DNA of 64,000 bases from an uncultured Oscillospiraceae bacterium (GTDB lineage: Bacteria; Bacillota; Clostridia; Oscillospirales; Oscillospiraceae): positions 130,589 through 194,588 of the forward strand of contig CAJUQN010000001.1 of the NCBI GenBank assembly GCA_910588625.1, given 5' to 3'. Position 1 is the stretch's first letter. Every line of letters starts with the position of its first letter. This document shows, piece by piece, positions 1-7,637 of this stretch. The notes under the pieces were generated by a model. The model searched no databases, was not told where the DNA came from, and worked only from the letters and a program-made list of their open reading frames with translations. The translations under genes were made by a program, and so were the position numbers.

Positions 1-1
1 C

Positions 2-700
2 GGCGGCATGGCCACCACCAACGCCGTCAACGTGGGCGAGGCGAGCGACGCTATCGAGGCCGTACTCAAGCAGGGGCAGGATGCGCTGGTGCTGGCATTC
101 TCTTCCGGGCTGTCCACCACCTACAATTCCTTCAAGATTGCCGCGGACGACCTGGCGGGGCAGTACCCCGACCGGAAGATTTTTGTGGTTGACACTCTGT
201 GCGCCTCCTTGGGGCAGGGGATGTTTGTCTACCAGGCCGCCCAGCTGCGCAAGGCGGGCAAGTCCATCGAGGAGGTCCGGGACTGGGCGGAGGCCAACAA
301 ATTGAATCAGTGCCACTGGTTCACGGTCAACGACCTGTTTTTCCTGAAAAAGGGCGGGCGGGTGTCCGCCGCCACCGCCGTGGTGGGGACTATGCTCCAG
401 ATCAAGCCTGTCATGCACGTGGACAACGAGGGGCATCTGATTAAAGTGACTACCGCCCGGGGCCGCAAGGCGTCGCTGAACGCCCTGGTGGACAAGGTGG
501 GCGAGCTGGCGGAGGACCCCGCCGCTCAGACCATGTTTATCAGCAACAGCGACTGCCTGGAGGATGCCCAGTTTGTGGCGGACGAGATCAAAAAGCGTTT
601 CGGAACAAAAGAAATCATCATCAACTCCATCGGCCCCGTGATTGGGGCCCACACCGGCCCAGGGTGTGTCGCCCTGTTCTTCACAGGTAAGCACCGGTAA
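2..700 (+). CDS. DegV family fatty-acid-binding protein (5' truncated by window edge)
   Basis: The frame is open from the first full codon of the window, so the N-terminus lies upstream; about 232 residues remain of a family usually near 280. It opens with G-G-M-A-T-T-N, the segment that follows the first ligand loop in DegV proteins. Later hallmarks are SSGLSTTYNS, the DT-C-A-S-L-G-Q-G stretch, LFFLKKGGRVSAATA and the C-terminal GPVIGAHTGPG loop. DegV/FakB proteins bind a fatty acid and present it to fatty acid kinase (family knowledge). No FakA gene is visible. The family is certain, the ligand is not. Confidence 0.93.
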   Translation, partial: GGMATTNAVNVGEASDAIEAVLKQGQDALVLAFSSGLSTTYNSFKIAADDLAGQYPDRKIFVVDTLCASLGQGMFVYQAAQLRKAGKSIEEVRDWAEANKLNQCHWFTVNDLFFLKKGGRVSAATAVVGTMLQIKPVMHVDNEGHLIKVTTARGRKASLNALVDKVGELAEDPAAQTMFISNSDCLEDAQFVADEIKKRFGTKEIIINSIGPVIGAHTGPGCVALFFTGKHR

Positions 701-710
701 GCTCCCTGCC

Positions 711-776
711 GGGGGCGTTGCTTTCTGCTCGTGCAGAAAGCAACCAAAGACACGCATAGGGGCTGCGGCCCCTATG
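711..776 (+). repeat. Intergenic palindromic repeat, copy A
   Basis: Two strong hairpins sit in tandem after degV: 717-728 pairs with 733-744 (GTTGCTTTCTGC, 12 bp, TCGT loop) and CATAGGGGC at 755-763 pairs with GCCCCTATG. Between them lies AACCAAAGA. The same layout recurs inverted at 19692-19799, where GTTACTTTCTCTC is followed by AACCAAAGA and a C/G-rich arm. This looks like a dispersed non-coding repeat. The remaining 777-947 has no convincing gene. Confidence 0.6.
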
Positions 777-947
777 TGCCCCGTGGGGACTCTATATACG
801 CTTGTATTTGCTGCCTTTCCGGCGCGTGGCGCTATCGACGCAGGTTCCTCTATTTGTGCTGCCGCCGCTATTTGGTCATTGGCGCGTCAATGGTCTATGG
901 TCCTGCGCCAAAGTGGGTGGGGTTATTCCCCCGGTTCTGTTTCAATG

Positions 948-983
948 GCGCCGCTTTCCATGATTGGGGAGCGGCGCTTTTTT
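948..983 (+). terminator. Rho-independent terminator
   Basis: GCGCCGCT (948-955) pairs with AGCGGCGC (970-977), followed by six T residues. It isolates the next operon from upstream transcription. Confidence 0.75.
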
Positions 984-1009
984 CGCCAAAAAATTTTTTT
1001 GCCTCCCTA

Positions 1010-1058
1010 TTGACAACTGTGTATAGAGCGTTTATACTGTATACATCGTATATATACA
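1010..1058 (+). promoter_or_regulatory. Promoter and probable GntR operator of the ytr-like operon
   Basis: TTGACA (1010-1015), 17 nt, TATACT (1033-1038). TGTATA at 1020, the palindrome TGTATACA at 1038-1045 and TATATATACA at 1049-1058 are repeated TGTATA/TATACA half-sites around the -10. This is the kind of site a YtrA-type GntR repressor uses for autoregulation; the assignment to this GntR is inference. Confidence 0.75.
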
Positions 1059-1103
1059 ATATTTCAGAATCCGCTGACGAGCGGTTTCTCTGAGAGGTGT
1101 ACC

Positions 1104-1478
1104 ATGGACATCATCATCAGCAATTCCTCCGGCGTGCCGATCTATGAGCAGATCGTCCGCCAGCTGAAAGGGCTCATCCTTTCAGGCCAGCTGTCTCAGG
1201 GAGAGGCTTTGCCCTCCATGCGCCTGCTGGCAAAAGATTTGCGCATCTCTGTTATCACCACCAAACGGGCCTACGAGGAACTGGAGCGCGACGGCTTTCT
1301 CACCACCGTCCCCGGCAAGGGCTGTTTTGTGGCGGCCCAGAACCAGGAGACCCGGCGGGAAGCGGTCCTGTGCCAGATCGAGGAACACCTGTCCCAGGCG
1401 GTGGACGCCGCTAAGGCAGGCGCCGTGGGCCTGGAAGAGCTCGCCGAAATGCTCAACACATTGTATAAGGAAGATTAA
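1104..1478 (+). CDS. GntR family regulator, YtrA subfamily
   Basis: 124 residues: an N-terminal winged helix (opening with SGVPIYEQIVRQLKGLILSG, then LPSMRLLAKDLRISVITTKRAYEELERDGFL) and only a short helical tail, as in YtrA-type GntR proteins, which lack a large ligand domain. It is the first gene of a three-gene operon with an ABC ATPase (2 nt downstream) and a permease. YtrA-type repressors normally control the adjacent ABC exporter, often induced by wall-active antibiotics. The promoter in front carries TGTATA-type repeats, consistent with autorepression. AGAGGTG precedes the ATG. Confidence 0.92.
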   Translation: MDIIISNSSGVPIYEQIVRQLKGLILSGQLSQGEALPSMRLLAKDLRISVITTKRAYEELERDGFLTTVPGKGCFVAAQNQETRREAVLCQIEEHLSQAVDAAKAGAVGLEELAEMLNTLYKED

Positions 1479-1480
1479 TT

Positions 1481-2329
1481 ATGACAAATTGTATTGAAAT
1501 CAAGGGGCTTGTAAAGGAGTATAAGACCTTTACCCTGGGTCCCATCGACCTGACCGTCCCCGGCGGCTCCATCCTGGGCCTCATCGGGGAGAACGGGGCG
1601 GGCAAGTCCACCCTCATCAAGTCCATGCTGGGCATCGCCAAGCCCAGCGGCGGCAGTGTCACCCTGCTGGGCGTCGATCCGGACCACGCCAAGGAGGACA
1701 TCGGCATCGTCATGGATGACTGCTTTTTCTCCGAGTACCTGCGGGTCAAGGACGTGAGCAGCGTCCTCAGCCGGGTATATAGGGACTGGGACAAGGCCCT
1801 GTTCCAGAGCTATCTGGACAAATTCAGCGTGGCCGGGGCCAAGAGCATCAAGGAACTTTCCCGGGGAATGCGGATGAAGCTGTCCCTGGCGGCGGCGCTG
1901 GCCCACAGGCCTAAGCTCCTGCTGCTGGACGAGGCCACGGCGGGCCTGGACCCGGTGGTCCGGGACGAGATTCTGGACGAATTTCTGGAGTTCATCTCTG
2001 ACAGCGACCACGCGATTTTGATTTCCAGCCACATCACATCGGATTTGGAAAAGGTGGCGGACTACATCGCCTACCTCCACCAGGGCAAGCTGCTGATGTA
2101 CGACGAAAAGGACCGTCTGCTGGAGAGCTACGGCAAACTGGTGTGCGCCAAAGCGGACCTGGAGCAGGTAGACCGGGGCTACATCCTGGCCACCCGGAAA
2201 AGCCAGTATTCCACCGAGGCCCTGATCCGGCGCAGGAGCGACTTCAAGCGCACCTATCCCCGCCTGACGGTGGAGCCGGTGACTCTGGACGAATTGATGG
2301 TGTTTATCGTAAAGGGGGAGAGCGCATGA
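1481..2329 (+). CDS. ABC transporter ATP-binding protein (YtrB-like)
   Basis: 282-residue ATPase subunit of an exporter. It shows Walker A GENGAGKST, a signature in degenerate form (LSRGMRMKLSLAAAL in place of LSGGQ), Walker B LLLLDEATAGLD and the switch His in ISSHI. The C-terminal 70 residues are the variable extension typical of YtrB/CcmA-like exporter ATPases. It starts 2 nt after the GntR stop, and its own stop overlaps the permease start (ATGA), so the three proteins are translationally coupled. Substrate unknown; antimicrobial-peptide or bacitracin-type export is a family-based guess. Confidence 0.93.
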   Translation: MTNCIEIKGLVKEYKTFTLGPIDLTVPGGSILGLIGENGAGKSTLIKSMLGIAKPSGGSVTLLGVDPDHAKEDIGIVMDDCFFSEYLRVKDVSSVLSRVYRDWDKALFQSYLDKFSVAGAKSIKELSRGMRMKLSLAAALAHRPKLLLLDEATAGLDPVVRDEILDEFLEFISDSDHAILISSHITSDLEKVADYIAYLHQGKLLMYDEKDRLLESYGKLVCAKADLEQVDRGYILATRKSQYSTEALIRRRSDFKRTYPRLTVEPVTLDELMVFIVKGESA

Positions 2330-2982
2330 CCGGACTGATTTTAAAGGATTTCCTCATTCTGCGCAAGAGCCTGCGCAGCTATCTGTTTATGCTGGTCGTA
2401 TACACAGCCATTGCGTTCAGCGGAGTGTGGTCGGCAGACATTGTGGGGGTGCTGATGGTGGTTATTGTGATGCTGCTTCCCATGAACGTCTTTGCCTATG
2501 ACAAACAGTGCCAATGGGACACCTACGGTCTGGCCCTGCCTGTGGGCCGCACCAAGACCGTGGCCGCCCGGTATCTGTGTGTACTGCTTCTGTGCCTGCT
2601 CAGCGTGGCGCTGACATCCGTTCTCGGGGTGGCACTGTTCGCCGCAGGACGGGTGGAGGAACCCGTGGAGTTCATGGTGAGCTGTTCGGTAATGGGTCTG
2701 ATATCCGTGCTGGTAAACGCCATCATGCTGCCCTTCCTGTACAAATTCGGCCCGGAACGGGCCCGGATGATGTTTTTCGGCATCCTGGGCGGGTGCGTTC
2801 TGCTGATCGTCACGATCCTATTCCCCCTGGGCGGGCTGAGCTGGCTCAAATCTCTGGAGCTTGCCGAACCCACCCTAAGGCAGGCGACCATCGTCCCCGC
2901 CGTTGCCGCCCTGGCAGGGGTGGCCCTGCTTGCCCTGTCCTTCCTGCTGTCCCGGCATTTCTACGGATCGAAGGATGTATAA
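2326..2982 (+). CDS. ABC-2 type permease subunit
   Basis: 218 residues, starting at the ATG that overlaps the ATPase stop, with GGGGGAG just upstream. The frame stays open further 5', but that part only overlaps the ATPase gene. Six hydrophobic segments are visible, including SYLFMLVVYTAIAFSGVW, ADIVGVLMVVIVMLLPMNVF and a last helix before the C-terminal SRHFYGSKDV. This matches ABC2-type membrane proteins paired with YtrB-like ATPases. The PMNVFAYDKQCQWDTYGLALPV stretch after helix 2 resembles that of single-gene exporter permeases in Clostridia. Confidence 0.85.
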   Translation: MTGLILKDFLILRKSLRSYLFMLVVYTAIAFSGVWSADIVGVLMVVIVMLLPMNVFAYDKQCQWDTYGLALPVGRTKTVAARYLCVLLLCLLSVALTSVLGVALFAAGRVEEPVEFMVSCSVMGLISVLVNAIMLPFLYKFGPERARMMFFGILGGCVLLIVTILFPLGGLSWLKSLELAEPTLRQATIVPAVAALAGVALLALSFLLSRHFYGSKDV

Positions 2983-3007
2983 ATATGGCGTCCCCTCCCA
3001 ATTTCCC

Positions 3008-3036
3008 TTGAAATTTCCCACAACATCGTGTATAAT
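3008..3036 (+). promoter_or_regulatory. Promoter of the L,D-transpeptidase gene
   Basis: TTGAAA (3008-3013), 17 nt, perfect TATAAT (3031-3036), about 75 nt ahead of the start codon. Confidence 0.8.
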
Positions 3037-3111
3037 CCTCAGTAAATGACCGCAGACAACCACCCATACCAGTTCATCCGCCCCAGGCGGAATTGATTGG
3101 AGGCATTTTAC

Positions 3112-4203
3112 TTGAGGAAAAAAATCACCGCGTTTGCCCTGTCCCTGCTGTCTGCCCTTCTGCTGCTGACCCCGGCGTTGCAGACAGCCTCGGCTTCCCA
3201 GCCCAAGGAGGACTACATCGCGGCCAACCACACCAAGAGCAACGGCAAGCCCTACTACCTCATGGTGAACCGTGCCCAGAGCACCGTCACCGTCTACGGC
3301 CTGGACGACAGCGGCTATTACACCGTCCCGGTGAAGGCCATGATCTGCTCCACCGGCCGCAAGGGCCACGCCACCCCCACCGGCACCTTCTCCATCGGCG
3401 GACGCTGGAGCTGGGTCCATATGGTGGACGACTCCTACGGCCAGTACTGCACCCAGATCAAAGGGAACATCTTGTTCCACTCCGTGTGCTACACGAAAAA
3501 AGACCCGTCCACCCTGATGACCGAGGAGTACAACGGCCTGGGCGCTCCCGCCTCTTTGGGCTGTGTGCGGCTCCAGACCATCGACGCCAAGTGGATCTAC
3601 GAAAACTGCGCCCAGGGCACCAAGGTCACCGTTTATGACGGCGCCAGCCCTGGCCCCCTGGGTAAGCCGGAAAGGCTGGTCAGCTACATATCCGACGACC
3701 AGGCCAACGGCTGGGACCCCACCGACCCCCGAAAGAACAACCCCTGGCACGCAATTTTAGCGGCCAACGGCGAAGGCGCCGCCCCCTCCATCCCCGTGCC
3801 GGAGCAGGTGTCCTACGCCCAGGTGTGCCAGGCGCTGTATAAACTGTCCGGTGAAACGGGCCTGACCCATTCCTCTGAATTCGTCACCTGGGCCACCCGC
3901 CATCGCCTCCTGGACGATATGGCGGAGTCCGATTTTTACCCCTCCGCCGCCATCACCCGGCAGGACTTGATCACGATGATTTACCGCTACGAAACGCTTT
4001 ACCTCCGCCACGCAGTCCGAGGCTCCGCCTCTCTGACCCGCTTTGCCGACGGGACGGCAATGCAGTCTTACGCCGTCCCGGCCATGCGCTGGGCGGTGGG
4101 CAACAAGCTCATCCAGGGCACCACGGAAAACACCCTTCACCCCACCAGCTATGCCAGTCATATGCAGCTGACCACTATTTTGGAACGGTACGGCAAGCTG
4201 TAA
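3112..4203 (+). CDS. Secreted L,D-transpeptidase with C-terminal SLH domains
   Basis: 363 residues. The TTG at 3112 is preferred because GGAGG lies 8 nt upstream and a clean signal peptide follows (LRKKITAFALSLLSALLLL...ASA); an in-frame TTG at 3097 has no spacing for that site. Residues about 45-175 are a YkuD catalytic domain, with the conserved His in LFHSV (H123) and the nucleophile in ASLGCVRL (C151). The family cross-links peptidoglycan 3-3 or attaches proteins to it. From about residue 235, SLH-type repeats (ATRHRLLDD, AMRWAVGNKLIQGTTENTLHPT) suggest binding to secondary wall polymer. Single gene between its promoter and a strong terminator. Confidence 0.92.
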   Translation: MRKKITAFALSLLSALLLLTPALQTASASQPKEDYIAANHTKSNGKPYYLMVNRAQSTVTVYGLDDSGYYTVPVKAMICSTGRKGHATPTGTFSIGGRWSWVHMVDDSYGQYCTQIKGNILFHSVCYTKKDPSTLMTEEYNGLGAPASLGCVRLQTIDAKWIYENCAQGTKVTVYDGASPGPLGKPERLVSYISDDQANGWDPTDPRKNNPWHAILAANGEGAAPSIPVPEQVSYAQVCQALYKLSGETGLTHSSEFVTWATRHRLLDDMAESDFYPSAAITRQDLITMIYRYETLYLRHAVRGSASLTRFADGTAMQSYAVPAMRWAVGNKLIQGTTENTLHPTSYASHMQLTTILERYGKL

Positions 4204-4220
4204 CGACAACACGAACACGA

Positions 4221-4256
4221 AGCGCCTCCGCCGACAGCGGAGGCGCTCTCTTTGCT
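4221..4256. terminator. Bidirectional terminator between convergent genes
   Basis: Eleven-bp perfect stem, AGCGCCTCCGC (4221-4231) with GCGGAGGCGCT (4237-4247) and a 5-nt loop, followed by a T-rich stretch on the plus side. It serves the transpeptidase gene and probably the convergent XRE gene. Confidence 0.75.
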
Positions 4257-4264
4257 TTTCAGCG

Positions 4265-4957
4265 TCAAGTCATTTCTTCCAGTACGCCTTGCTTCCGGTT
4301 TTTGCTTTTCTTCCAGCACAGCCATACGGTGTATGCCACCAGCGCCAGGAACAAAAGCCCCCGGACAATACCAACGATTGCCGCAAACAGATTGGTTGAA
4401 TAGTGCATATCCGGCATGGTGAGGTAGATATACAGGTAAAACACTCCGCCCCGCAATCCCCAGGGCGAAACGCTTGTATAGGGGTTGAGAATCAGACAGC
4501 TTACCGCCAGCACTACCCATCCGGTAATCAGGAACGGGTGTTTCCGCGCCAGCAAAAAGGGCAGTCCCAGCACCACCATGCCAGCTCCGGCCATCGCCAT
4601 GTACATGCCGGAATTGCCGGATACGGCCACGCCCAAAATCACGCTGACCAGCCCCAGCACCAGGAGCGCCACACCCAGGATCTGAGTCTTGCCCAGCTGT
4701 TGTTTCACATAGATAACACGCTCCGTCACCTCTGGTTCAGGCGCCTCCGGCCGGGGCGCCTCTCCGTCCCGGACCAGCTCATCCACCGTCACGCCGAACA
4801 GGTCGGCCAGCTTGATGATCTTGTCCAGCTCGGGCACCGCCTGGCCCGTCTCCCACTTGCTCACCGACTGCCGGGACACGTCCAGCTTCTCCGCCAGGTC
4901 CCCCTGGGACAGCTTCCGCTCTCCCCGCAGGGCCGCCAGTTTTTCCGCTAAGGTCAT
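4265..4957 (-). CDS. XRE family regulator with C-terminal membrane domain
   Basis: 230 residues. The start is the ATG at 4957 because AAGGAGGT lies just upstream; extending 5' adds 31 unconserved residues. Residues 1-65 are a Cro/cI-type helix-turn-helix (EKLAALRGERKLSQGDLAEKLDVSRQSVSKWETG, then ELDKIIKLADLFGVTVDELV). After a linker there are about five hydrophobic segments (ILGVALLVLGLVSVILGVAV, MYMAMAGAGMVVLGLPFLLA, LFAAIVGIVRGLLFLALVAY), so the protein is a membrane-tethered one-component regulator. Target unknown. A TTGCCT-17-TAAAAT promoter precedes it. Confidence 0.9.
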   Translation of the reverse strand: MTLAEKLAALRGERKLSQGDLAEKLDVSRQSVSKWETGQAVPELDKIIKLADLFGVTVDELVRDGEAPRPEAPEPEVTERVIYVKQQLGKTQILGVALLVLGLVSVILGVAVSGNSGMYMAMAGAGMVVLGLPFLLARKHPFLITGWVVLAVSCLILNPYTSVSPWGLRGGVFYLYIYLTMPDMHYSTNLFAAIVGIVRGLLFLALVAYTVWLCWKKSKNRKQGVLEEMT

Positions 4958-4982
4958 TGGTTCGACCTCCTTTCTGGGACCC

Positions 4983-5011
4983 ATTTTAGCCATTTCCCTG
5001 GAAAAAGGCAA
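4983..5011 (-). promoter_or_regulatory. Promoter of the XRE gene
   Basis: On the minus strand TTGCCT (5011-5006), 17 nt, TAAAAT (4988-4983). A similar TTTCCA-AGGG block occurs twice nearby, possibly the regulator's own site; that part is weak. Confidence 0.6.
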
Positions 5012-5065
5012 CCAATGACCCTTGGAAATTTTAGCAACCGCTGGTTGCACCCACCCAAAACGGCA

Positions 5066-5096
5066 AAAAAGCTCCTCCGCCGCGGCGGAGGAGCTT
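5066..5096 (-). terminator. Terminator of the SDR gene
   Basis: Perfect palindrome AGCTCCTCCGCC-GCGGCGGAGGAGCT followed by TTTTTT when read on the minus strand. Confidence 0.85.
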
Positions 5097-5117
5097 TCGC
5101 ACCAGCTGATAACCAGA

Positions 5118-5855
5118 TCAGGTCATGGCCGCGCCGTCCACCTTCAGCACGGCGCCAGTCACATAGCTGGCCTGGTCGCTGGCCAAATAAAGGAAGGCGT
5201 TGGCCACGTCCTCGGGCCGGCCCACGCGGCCCAGAGGGATTCCGGCGGAGATGCGGTCCACCATCTCCTTGGGCAGGGCGGACACCATGTCGGTGGCGGT
5301 GACGCCGGGAGCCACGGCGTTGACACGGATCTGGTCCTTGGCCAGCTCACGGGCCCAGGAGCGGGTCAAGCCGTTGACGGCGAACTTGGAGGCGGGGTAG
5401 CCGCTGCCGGAGGGCTGGCCGAACTCGGACACCATAGAGCTGGTGTTGAGGATGACGCCGCCGCCCTGCTCCTTCATGATGCGGGCCGCCGCCTGAGCGC
5501 ACACAAACGCGGCCTTTACGTTCAGGTCGAAAATCTTGCCGAACTCGTCCACGGTGTAGTCGTACAGGCTGGTGCGGGAAGAGATGCCCGCGTTGTTCAC
5601 CAAAATGTCCAGGCCGCCATACTTCGCCTTGACATTGGCGAAAGCGGCGCCCACCGCCTCAGCGTCGCACAGGTCGGGGCAGATCCCCATGACACGACCG
5701 CCGTACTCGGTCAGCTTGGCTAGGGCCTTGTCCACGGTCTCCTGCCGGGAACCGCACACCACCACGTTGGCGCCGTTGTCCAGATAGGTCTTGACGATGG
5801 AGAAACCAATGCCGCGTGTGCCGCCGGTGACGACAGCCGTTTTGTTTTTCAGCAT
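5118..5855 (-). CDS. Short-chain dehydrogenase/reductase (FabG-like)
   Basis: 245-residue classical SDR that reduces or oxidises a carbonyl/alcohol with NAD(P)H. Seen: the nucleotide loop TGGTRGIGFS, VNNAGIS, the catalytic Ser in NTSSMVS, Y-x-x-x-K as YPASK, and PGVTATDM. The C-terminus IPLGRVGRPEDVANAFLYLASDQASYVTGAVLKVDGAAM is typical of the 3-oxoacyl-ACP reductase/glucose dehydrogenase subgroup. It is not in a fatty-acid cluster, so a true FabG role is doubtful. The ATG at 5855 has GAAGGGG in front. It stands alone with its own promoter, two palindromes and a terminator, which suggests induction by a specific signal. Confidence 0.92.
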   Translation of the reverse strand: MLKNKTAVVTGGTRGIGFSIVKTYLDNGANVVVCGSRQETVDKALAKLTEYGGRVMGICPDLCDAEAVGAAFANVKAKYGGLDILVNNAGISSRTSLYDYTVDEFGKIFDLNVKAAFVCAQAAARIMKEQGGGVILNTSSMVSEFGQPSGSGYPASKFAVNGLTRSWARELAKDQIRVNAVAPGVTATDMVSALPKEMVDRISAGIPLGRVGRPEDVANAFLYLASDQASYVTGAVLKVDGAAMT

Positions 5856-5883
5856 AATAAAAACCCCTTCTTTGTGAAATATG

Positions 5884-5951
5884 GAGCACATATGTGCTCG
5901 TTCTCGATACGCACTATGGTAAAGTTTACCCGATAGCAGAGAATTTGTCAA
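5884..5951 (-). promoter_or_regulatory. Promoter with two palindromic operator candidates (SDR gene)
   Basis: Minus strand: TTGACA (5951-5946), 17 nt, TAAACT (5928-5923). The -10 lies inside GGTAAAGTTTACC (5919-5931), a 13-nt inverted repeat around one base. In the leader, 5884-5899 is a perfect 16-bp palindrome, GAGCACATATGTGCTC. Both look like repressor sites; the regulator is not identifiable. Confidence 0.7.
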
Positions 5952-6051
5952 CACATTGACGCTCCGCCCCCATCCATATTTTAGCCTACCCATTCTCAAA
6001 ATAGTCTGCTATAATATTGGTGCTATCCCATCCTGATAAGGAGTGGTCCCA

Positions 6052-6948
6052 ATGCCGGACAAGCCCACTTTCAAAGACGAACTCAAGGCCAAGCTCGCGC
6101 CCCTGTTCGAAACGCCTCAAAAAACCCGCATCACCATCATCTGCGCCCTGGTGGCGCTGGGTACCCTGGCGGCCGTCATCTTCTATCTCGTCACCTATCC
6201 CCGGGACCCCATCAATATTCCCCCTGCCCAGAGCGAGGCCGTTTCCGCCGAACCCTCCGAGTCTCCCGCCCCCGACGCCTCTGCCGAACCCGCAGAAACG
6301 GAAGCCGCACCCACCCAAACCGTGGTGGGCCTGGTCCCCACACTCACCCTGGAGGAAGCCAAGGAACTGGCCCTGGCCGACGCCGGGACCTCTGAGAACG
6401 AGGCCGAGGTCAGCCGGGAGTCTCTCACCGAGAACAACGGAATCTGGGTCTATGAGTTCCGCTTCCGTACAGAAGAGGCCCAGTACCAGTACCTCATCAA
6501 CGCCAACACCGGCGAAGTGCGCAGTATGATCAAGGAGATTTTCGTCTATCCCAGCCCTGATCCTACCGCCCCTGTCATGCCCGGTCTTCCGGCGGAGAGC
6601 CAGCCCTTAGAGACCGCCCCCCAGCCCTCTGTCTCTATCCCGCCCGTGTCAAGCGCCGCGCCCGCCACCCAGCCTCCGGCCAGCGCTCAGCCCACCGCCA
6701 GTCCGTCCTCCTCTCCCGCGCCCAGCCAGTCCACCTCCATGTACATCGGCATGGATCAGGCCAAGTCCATCGCCCTGGAGCACGCTGGCCTCAGCGGCTC
6801 CCGCGTGATCTACACCCACCTCGGCATGGGCCGGGAGGACGGGCGTATGGTGTACGAGGTGGAGTTCCGGGTCAACGGCACAGAATACGAATACGAGATC
6901 GACGCCTCCACCGGGCGGATCGTGGACTATGAACAGGACGCACACTGA
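6052..6948 (+). CDS. Membrane-anchored protein with two PepSY domains
   Basis: 298 residues. The ATG at 6052 has AAGGAG 9 nt upstream. A short cytoplasmic N-terminus is followed by one membrane helix (TIICALVALGTLAAVIFYLV), a Pro/Ala/Ser/Glu-rich linker, a first PepSY domain (TLEEAKELALADAG ... YQYLINANTGEVRSM), a second low-complexity Pro/Ser/Ala linker, and a second PepSY domain (MDQAKSIALEHAG ... YEYEIDASTGRIVDYEQ). PepSY modules outside the membrane are thought to inhibit or bind peptidases; no partner protease is adjacent. TATAAT at 6010 may be its -10. A terminator follows directly, so it is monocistronic. Confidence 0.88.
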   Translation: MPDKPTFKDELKAKLAPLFETPQKTRITIICALVALGTLAAVIFYLVTYPRDPINIPPAQSEAVSAEPSESPAPDASAEPAETEAAPTQTVVGLVPTLTLEEAKELALADAGTSENEAEVSRESLTENNGIWVYEFRFRTEEAQYQYLINANTGEVRSMIKEIFVYPSPDPTAPVMPGLPAESQPLETAPQPSVSIPPVSSAAPATQPPASAQPTASPSSSPAPSQSTSMYIGMDQAKSIALEHAGLSGSRVIYTHLGMGREDGRMVYEVEFRVNGTEYEYEIDASTGRIVDYEQDAH

Positions 6949-6963
6949 CCACACACATATCTG

Positions 6964-6997
6964 CGGCGCGGGACTGACCATCCCGCGCCGTTTTTTT
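6964..6997 (+). terminator. Rho-independent terminator
   Basis: CGGCGCGGGA (6964-6973) pairs with TCCCGCGCCG (6981-6990), then seven T residues. Confidence 0.9.
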
Positions 6998-7004
6998 CAA
7001 AAAG

Positions 7005-7029
7005 TGTAACCTCCCCGCCCCAAATGACG
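7005..7029 (+). promoter_or_regulatory. Possible ECF-type promoter of the sigma operon
   Basis: No TTGACA/TATAAT pair is seen ahead of the sigma gene. TGTAAC at 7005 followed by TGACG at 7025 resembles ECF promoter halves (AAC-type -35, CGT-type -10), which would fit autoregulation. Spacing is not well defined, so this is tentative. Confidence 0.35.
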
Positions 7030-7076
7030 CTTATCAGGGTAAGGGCCCTATCCCGCCGCGAGAGGAGATGAGAGCA

Positions 7077-7637
7077 TTGGACGACAGCCAGATTGTGGAG
7101 CTGTACCTGACCCGCGACGAGTCCGCCGTCACCTACACCGCCGAGAAATACGGCCGCCGCCTGCGGGCGCTGGCCCTGGGGGTGGTACAGGACGCCCAGA
7201 CCGCCGAGGAGTGTGAAAACGACACCTATATGGAGGCATGGGAATCCATCCCGCCCCACGAGCCCAGAGAATACCTATTCCCATTCCTGGCCCGCATTAC
7301 CCGCCACGTTTCCCTGGACCGGTGCCGGGAGCGCTCCCGCCTGAAACGCTCCGCCTTTGTCACGGAATTGAGCGCCGAGCTGGAGCAGTGCATCCCTGCC
7401 CCGGACGATCTGGAGTGCCGCCTGGACGCCATGGCGCTGGGGGAGGCCATCAACGGGTTTCTTTTCACGCTTTCCAAGGAAAAGCGGACCATGTTCCTGC
7501 GCCGCTACTGGTATCTTGACTCCATCTCCGCCATCGCGCGGCGCTACGGGTGCTCCGAGGGCAGGGTCAAAACCGCCCTGTTCCGCATTCGGGAGGCGCT
7601 GCGCCGCTATCTGGAACAGGAGGGCTATACCCTATGA
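7077..7637 (+). CDS. ECF-type RNA polymerase sigma factor
   Basis: 186 residues with region 2 (DESAVTYTAEKYGRRLRALAL ... AEECENDTYMEAWESIPP) and region 4 (LFTLSKEKRTMFLRRYWYLDSISAIARRYGCSEGRVKTALFRIREALRRYL). The TTG at 7077 is chosen because AGAGGAG lies 9 nt before it and the protein then opens D-D-S-Q-I-V-E-L-Y, like relatives; the ATG at 7068 abuts the ribosome site. The stop overlaps the ATG of a membrane beta-propeller protein, a common partner for this sigma subgroup in Clostridia that likely acts as its anti-sigma. Confidence 0.9.
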   Translation: MDDSQIVELYLTRDESAVTYTAEKYGRRLRALALGVVQDAQTAEECENDTYMEAWESIPPHEPREYLFPFLARITRHVSLDRCRERSRLKRSAFVTELSAELEQCIPAPDDLECRLDAMALGEAINGFLFTLSKEKRTMFLRRYWYLDSISAIARRYGCSEGRVKTALFRIREALRRYLEQEGYTL

